From positions 1 through 8,853 of the forward strand of contig JAFZZD010000466.1 in assembly GCA_017615955.1 (NCBI GenBank): a DNA stretch of 8,853 bases. The letters run 5' to 3'. A program made the position numbers and the translations under genes. The notes beneath the pieces are model-generated. The model did no database searches and was not told the origin of the DNA. It saw nothing but the letters and a program-made list of their open reading frames with translations. Shown one piece after another: positions 6,075 through 8,853 of this stretch (position 1 is the stretch's first letter; each line of letters starts with the position of its first letter). Source of the stretch: Victivallales bacterium (GTDB taxonomy: Bacteria; Verrucomicrobiota; Lentisphaeria; Oligosphaerales; Oligosphaeraceae).

Positions 6075-7454
6075 TTACTTCGCCGCCGCTTCCGCCTTCG
6101 CAGCCTCCGCTGCGGCCGCCTTTGCCGCCGCAGCCGCCTTCGCAGCCTTGATCTTCGCCATTACAACGCCCTTGGCACGGCGCATGTTCTGGACAAGCGG
6201 GCGATGCGCAGGGCAGCCAAATGAACAGCAGCCGCACTCCAGGCAATCCACCACGTGCCACTTTTCCGCCAGCTCGAAGCGCTCGTTCTCAATCTGTATG
6301 CTCAAAATGCCAGGCATAAGCCCCATGGGGCAATTGTCATTGCATGTACCGCAATGCAGGCATGGATTGGGTTCGTACTGGATTATGTCATCCTCGCCCA
6401 GCAGCAAAATGCCCGATGTGCTCTTCATGATGGGTATGTCCAGCGAATACACGGAGAAGCCCATCATCGGCCCGCCAGAGATTATCTTCACGGGGTCGTA
6501 CTTCACGCCGCCAGCCAGCTGAATGGCGTCGCTGTACCTGGTGCCCACGCGGAACATCCAATTGCCTGGATGCACCACGGGCTTGCCTGTCACAGTGGTG
6601 ACACGCTCGTACAGCGGTATGCCATGGCACACTGCACGCCCGATTGCACCGACTGTGCCAACGTTGGTGACCACGCATCCCACATCCATCGGCAGGCCGC
6701 CAGAAGGCACCTTCCGCCCTGTCAACGCATAGATCAGCTGCTTCTCGGAACCCTGCGGGTACATTACCTCCAGCTGGTGGCATTCAATGCCGTATTTCGC
6801 GGCCTCCACGCTCATAAGCTCCACGGCGTCAGGCTTGTTCGCCTCAATCGCCAATATTATGCGCTTGACGCCAAGTATGGTGCCGCATACCCTGATGCCG
6901 GCGATGATGTTCTCATGCTGCTCCAGCATGAGACGATGGTCCGCAGTAAGGCAGGGTTCGCACTCAACGCCGTTCAGTATCAGCACATCCACTGGCTTGT
7001 TGGGAGACAGCTTCACTGCGGTGGGGAAAGCAGCTCCGCCCATGCCAACGATGCCCGCGTCCACCACCCGCTTCTTCAGCACGGCGGGCGCAGTGTTCAC
7101 TGGATCCAATATTGGCATCGGCTCAATAGGCGTATCCTCGCCGTCGCTCTCTATCAGCACGGCTGGGATCTGGCTGCCGTTCACAGCCAGGCATGTGGTC
7201 AACGCCTTCACCACGCCGCTGGTGGGAGAGGCAATGGAGGCGGACACAAAGCCGCCGGGTTCCCCAATCTTCTGCCCCCTAAGCACCTTGTCCCCTTCCT
7301 TCACCAATGGCGTTGCAGGAGCGCCGATATGCTGCTGCAAAGGCACCATGTAGCTCTCCAGCAGAGGTGCCGTCTCAATGGGGGAAGTACTGGTTACCTT
7401 GCCCTCCAAGGGATGAACTCCCCCGTAAAACCTAAGATGCGTTGTAATTTCCAT
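6075..7454 (-). CDS. rnfC: Rnf complex subunit RnfC (NADH/FMN-binding, two [4Fe-4S])
   Basis: The 459-residue soluble subunit docks to the membrane complex on the cytoplasmic side and carries the NAD(H) reaction. It opens with the family's GGVHP (11-15) and VPLQQHIGAPATPLVKEGDKV-type N-terminal domain, followed by a flavin and nucleotide-binding core with GIVGMGGAAFPT (134-145) and NGVECEPCLTAD (161-172). Two [4Fe-4S] motifs follow: C365, C368, C371, C375 and C404, C407, C410, C414. The last 25 or so residues are an alanine/lysine tail, a short version of the longer alanine-rich tails of some RnfC/RsxC proteins. Length otherwise matches compact RnfC. It starts 27 nt after rnfB; no Shine-Dalgarno is seen before its ATG (CTCTTTCTT), in contrast to rnfB, rnfG and rnfE. 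Confidence 0.97.
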   Translation of the reverse strand: MEITTHLRFYGGVHPLEGKVTSTSPIETAPLLESYMVPLQQHIGAPATPLVKEGDKVLRGQKIGEPGGFVSASIASPTSGVVKALTTCLAVNGSQIPAVLIESDGEDTPIEPMPILDPVNTAPAVLKKRVVDAGIVGMGGAAFPTAVKLSPNKPVDVLILNGVECEPCLTADHRLMLEQHENIIAGIRVCGTILGVKRIILAIEANKPDAVELMSVEAAKYGIECHQLEVMYPQGSEKQLIYALTGRKVPSGGLPMDVGCVVTNVGTVGAIGRAVCHGIPLYERVTTVTGKPVVHPGNWMFRVGTRYSDAIQLAGGVKYDPVKIISGGPMMGFSVYSLDIPIMKSTSGILLLGEDDIIQYEPNPCLHCGTCNDNCPMGLMPGILSIQIENERFELAEKWHVVDCLECGCCSFGCPAHRPLVQNMRRAKGVVMAKIKAAKAAAAAKAAAAEAAKAEAAAK

Positions 7455-7481
7455 AAGAAAGAGTATTTGCTATTTTGGCAA

Positions 7482-8276
7482 TCAATTTGCGGGGTCGATT
7501 TTACGGAAGCAATGCGTCGGGCATGCCGCTTTTTCAGCGGTTTCCGCATTGGGTGGATTTTCCAGACACACACTTGCCAGGAATCCGTTGAACGTCATCT
7601 GGCCTGGCTGCGCTGCCTTGCCGCACTTGTGGCATCCGATGCAGGCCGCCTTGCATTGCTTCATCTTGATTTTGCCCGCCAGCGGCGAACTGCAGAACAC
7701 CGCCACCTCCAAAGTGCGAGGCACCAATTTCACTATGCCGCGAGGACAGGCTGAAATGCACTTGCCGCAACCGACGCACAGTTCCGGATGCACCTTCGCC
7801 AGGCGCTTTTCTGTGATTTCTATGGCGCCATGAGGACAGGCCCGTGCGCAAGTGCCCATGCCAAGGCAGCCATACGAGCAGGACTTGCTGGCGCCCGCCA
7901 CAAGCAATGCATTGCGACAGTCGTTAACGCCGTTGTACATGGCGTTCTTTGTGGCGACGCCATCATCCCCGCTGCAAAGAACCACAGCCATCATGGGTTC
8001 CACCTCGTCGGCCTCCTCGCCTAGAATAGCGGCCAATTTCTTCACGTTTTCAGCAGACATGGAGGGGCAGTGCCCCGGCTTCGCCTTGCCGCAGAGCAAT
8101 GCATTCATATAGTCATTGCAACCTGCAAAACCGCAGCCGCCGCAATTGGCCCCAGGCATAAGCGGCGCGATGGCCTCTGCCTTGGGATCTGGCTTCGCCC
8201 CAAAATACTTCACAATTATGCCAATGGCGAACGCCATCAATACGCCTGTGACCGTGAGAACTATGACTGGTACCAT
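7482..8276 (-). CDS. rnfB: Rnf complex subunit RnfB (ferredoxin-type electron entry)
   Basis: The 264-residue protein has an N-terminal membrane helix (about 2-25) and a cytoplasmic iron-sulfur part that accepts electrons from reduced ferredoxin. The first domain binds one [4Fe-4S] through C45, C48, C53 and C70 (NCGGCGFAGC, then C-P). A two-cluster ferredoxin domain follows with C133, C137, C143, C147 and C167, C170, C173, C177. A third, C-terminal ferredoxin-like domain (about 193-258) is degenerate: it keeps CIGCHKC (C212, C215, C218) and CP at C252, but A222 stands where the fourth cysteine of motif 1 should be and the first three cysteines of motif 2 are absent. The reading frame through this part is intact. 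An AAGGAA site lies 6-7 nt before the ATG. rnfA lies 36 nt upstream and rnfC 27 nt downstream. Confidence 0.96.
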   Translation of the reverse strand: MVPVIVLTVTGVLMAFAIGIIVKYFGAKPDPKAEAIAPLMPGANCGGCGFAGCNDYMNALLCGKAKPGHCPSMSAENVKKLAAILGEEADEVEPMMAVVLCSGDDGVATKNAMYNGVNDCRNALLVAGASKSCSYGCLGMGTCARACPHGAIEITEKRLAKVHPELCVGCGKCISACPRGIVKLVPRTLEVAVFCSSPLAGKIKMKQCKAACIGCHKCGKAAQPGQMTFNGFLASVCLENPPNAETAEKAACPTHCFRKIDPAN

Positions 8277-8312
8277 ATCTTATTCCTTAAAAATTTTGCA
8301 TAATGAAATAAT

Positions 8313-8853
8313 TCAGCCGCCAAGTCCGGCAAAGCCAGTGAACGCCATGGCAATGATGCTGGCGGTGAGAAGCGCAATTGCAGGTCCCTTGAATGGTTCG
8401 GGGATTCTCGCCAGTTCCAATTTCTCACGCACACTGGCAAACAATACCAATGCCAATGCAAAGCCAACGGCTGACGCGCAGCAGAATACAGTGGACTTGA
8501 CCAGGCTATACCCTTCATCGGCGCATATAATCGCGGAACCAAGCACCGCGCAGTTGGTGGTGATCAAGGGCAGGAATATGCCCAGTGCCTTGTACAATGG
8601 CGGCGAAAGACGCTGCAGTAAAACCTCCACGATCTGTACCAGTGATGCAATCACCAGGATGAAGACAATCGTTCGCAAATAGGCAAGCCCAAGCGGAACA
8701 AGCACAAAATGCTGTATGATGGCCGTAACAAGACCAGACAATGTCATGACAAATATGACGGCTCCCCCCATGCCCAGGGCGGTGTCCATCTTCTTGGACA
8801 CGCCCAAAAACGGGCAAATCCCCAGAATGCGGCTCAAGACAAAGTTGTTTACA
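8313..8853 (-). CDS. rnfA: Rnf complex subunit RnfA, 5' end beyond the window
   Basis: The visible 179 residues run open to the window edge, beginning VNNFVLSRILGICPFLGVSKK. RnfA proteins usually have about 190 residues and a dozen or so before VNNFVL, so only the very N-terminus is missing; an internal TTG at 8837 is not a credible start. It is a six-helix membrane subunit homologous to RnfE with opposite topology. The cysteine in ICPFLG and that in TTNCAVLG are the half-site ligands expected to form the intramembrane [2Fe-2S] cluster with RnfE. It is the first visible gene of the operon; whether anything precedes it, and where the promoter lies, is outside the window. Confidence 0.95.
   Translation of the reverse strand, partial: VNNFVLSRILGICPFLGVSKKMDTALGMGGAVIFVMTLSGLVTAIIQHFVLVPLGLAYLRTIVFILVIASLVQIVEVLLQRLSPPLYKALGIFLPLITTNCAVLGSAIICADEGYSLVKSTVFCCASAVGFALALVLFASVREKLELARIPEPFKGPAIALLTASIIAMAFTGFAGLGG

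Noticed and set aside
6075..6160. Tandem repeat or CRISPR-like GC-rich stretch
   Set aside because: It is the coding sequence of the Ala/Lys-rich RnfC tail (GCN and AAG codons); there are no regular repeat-spacer units.
7482..7660. Frameshift in the rnfB 3' end explaining missing cysteines
   Set aside because: The frame is continuous to a TGA, and recognisable family residues (CIGC, GFLAS, CPTHC) persist on both sides of the missing ligands, so a frameshift is not needed.
6255..7754. A 499-residue open frame on the plus strand
   Set aside because: It lies antisense to rnfC and the end of rnfB, has a His/Ala/Gln-heavy composition with no recognisable domain, and no ribosome-binding context; it is a shadow of a GC-rich coding strand.

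Overview
All eight recognisable genes lie on the minus strand, so transcription runs from high to low coordinates. The window holds two blocks: a complete or nearly complete Rnf operon at 8853-3714, and a carbohydrate and regulator block at 3593-4. The set-up suggests a Gram-negative, probably anaerobic bacterium of moderate to fairly high GC, with canonical Shine-Dalgarno sites and a cytoplasmic glycosidase beside a LacI-type regulator. A member of the PVC group (Lentisphaerota, Kiritimatiellota or Verrucomicrobiota) would fit, but this is a low-confidence guess from gene style only.

Rnf block. In transcription order the genes are rnfA (5' end beyond the window), rnfB, rnfC, rnfD, rnfG and rnfE. 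Gaps are 25-36 nt or shorter, with a 4-nt rnfD/rnfG overlap, so this is one operon. Together they encode the ion-pumping ferredoxin:NAD+ oxidoreductase. RnfB takes electrons from ferredoxin. RnfA and RnfE carry the intramembrane [2Fe-2S] cysteines. RnfD and RnfG carry covalent FMN. RnfC binds NAD(H), FMN and two [4Fe-4S] clusters. The order A-B-C-D-G-E is the one familiar from Proteobacteria, not the C-D-G-E-A-B or B-C-D-G-E-A orders of many Firmicutes and Bacteroidota. RnfB has an unusual C-terminal ferredoxin-like domain that seems to have lost one of two clusters, and RnfE ends in a small cysteine cluster.

Carbohydrate and regulator block. A GH39-like clan GH-A glycosidase follows rnfE after about 120 nt. 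After a further 240 nt comes a LacI-family regulator, translationally coupled to a metallo-beta-lactamase-fold hydrolase. An AT-rich stretch upstream of the regulator holds a TATAAT box and two GTTAA/TTAAC inverted repeats, one with the central CG usual for LacI-family operators. Autoregulation is likely.

Structured non-coding DNA. The 3' end of each of the three transcription segments carries a GC-rich palindromic element. Two are copies (36 of 37 identical bases) of one REP-like hairpin, after the glycosidase and inside the 3' end of the hydrolase gene. The third, between rnfE and the glycosidase, is a nested palindrome of about 100 bp: two perfect 8-bp hairpins inside a 23-nt inverted repeat. 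It would fold as a three-way junction and fills nearly the whole gap. No CRISPR array, tRNA, rRNA, transposase or prophage gene was seen. The protein-coding content is largely known families; the palindromic elements and the RnfB tail are the most promising novelties.
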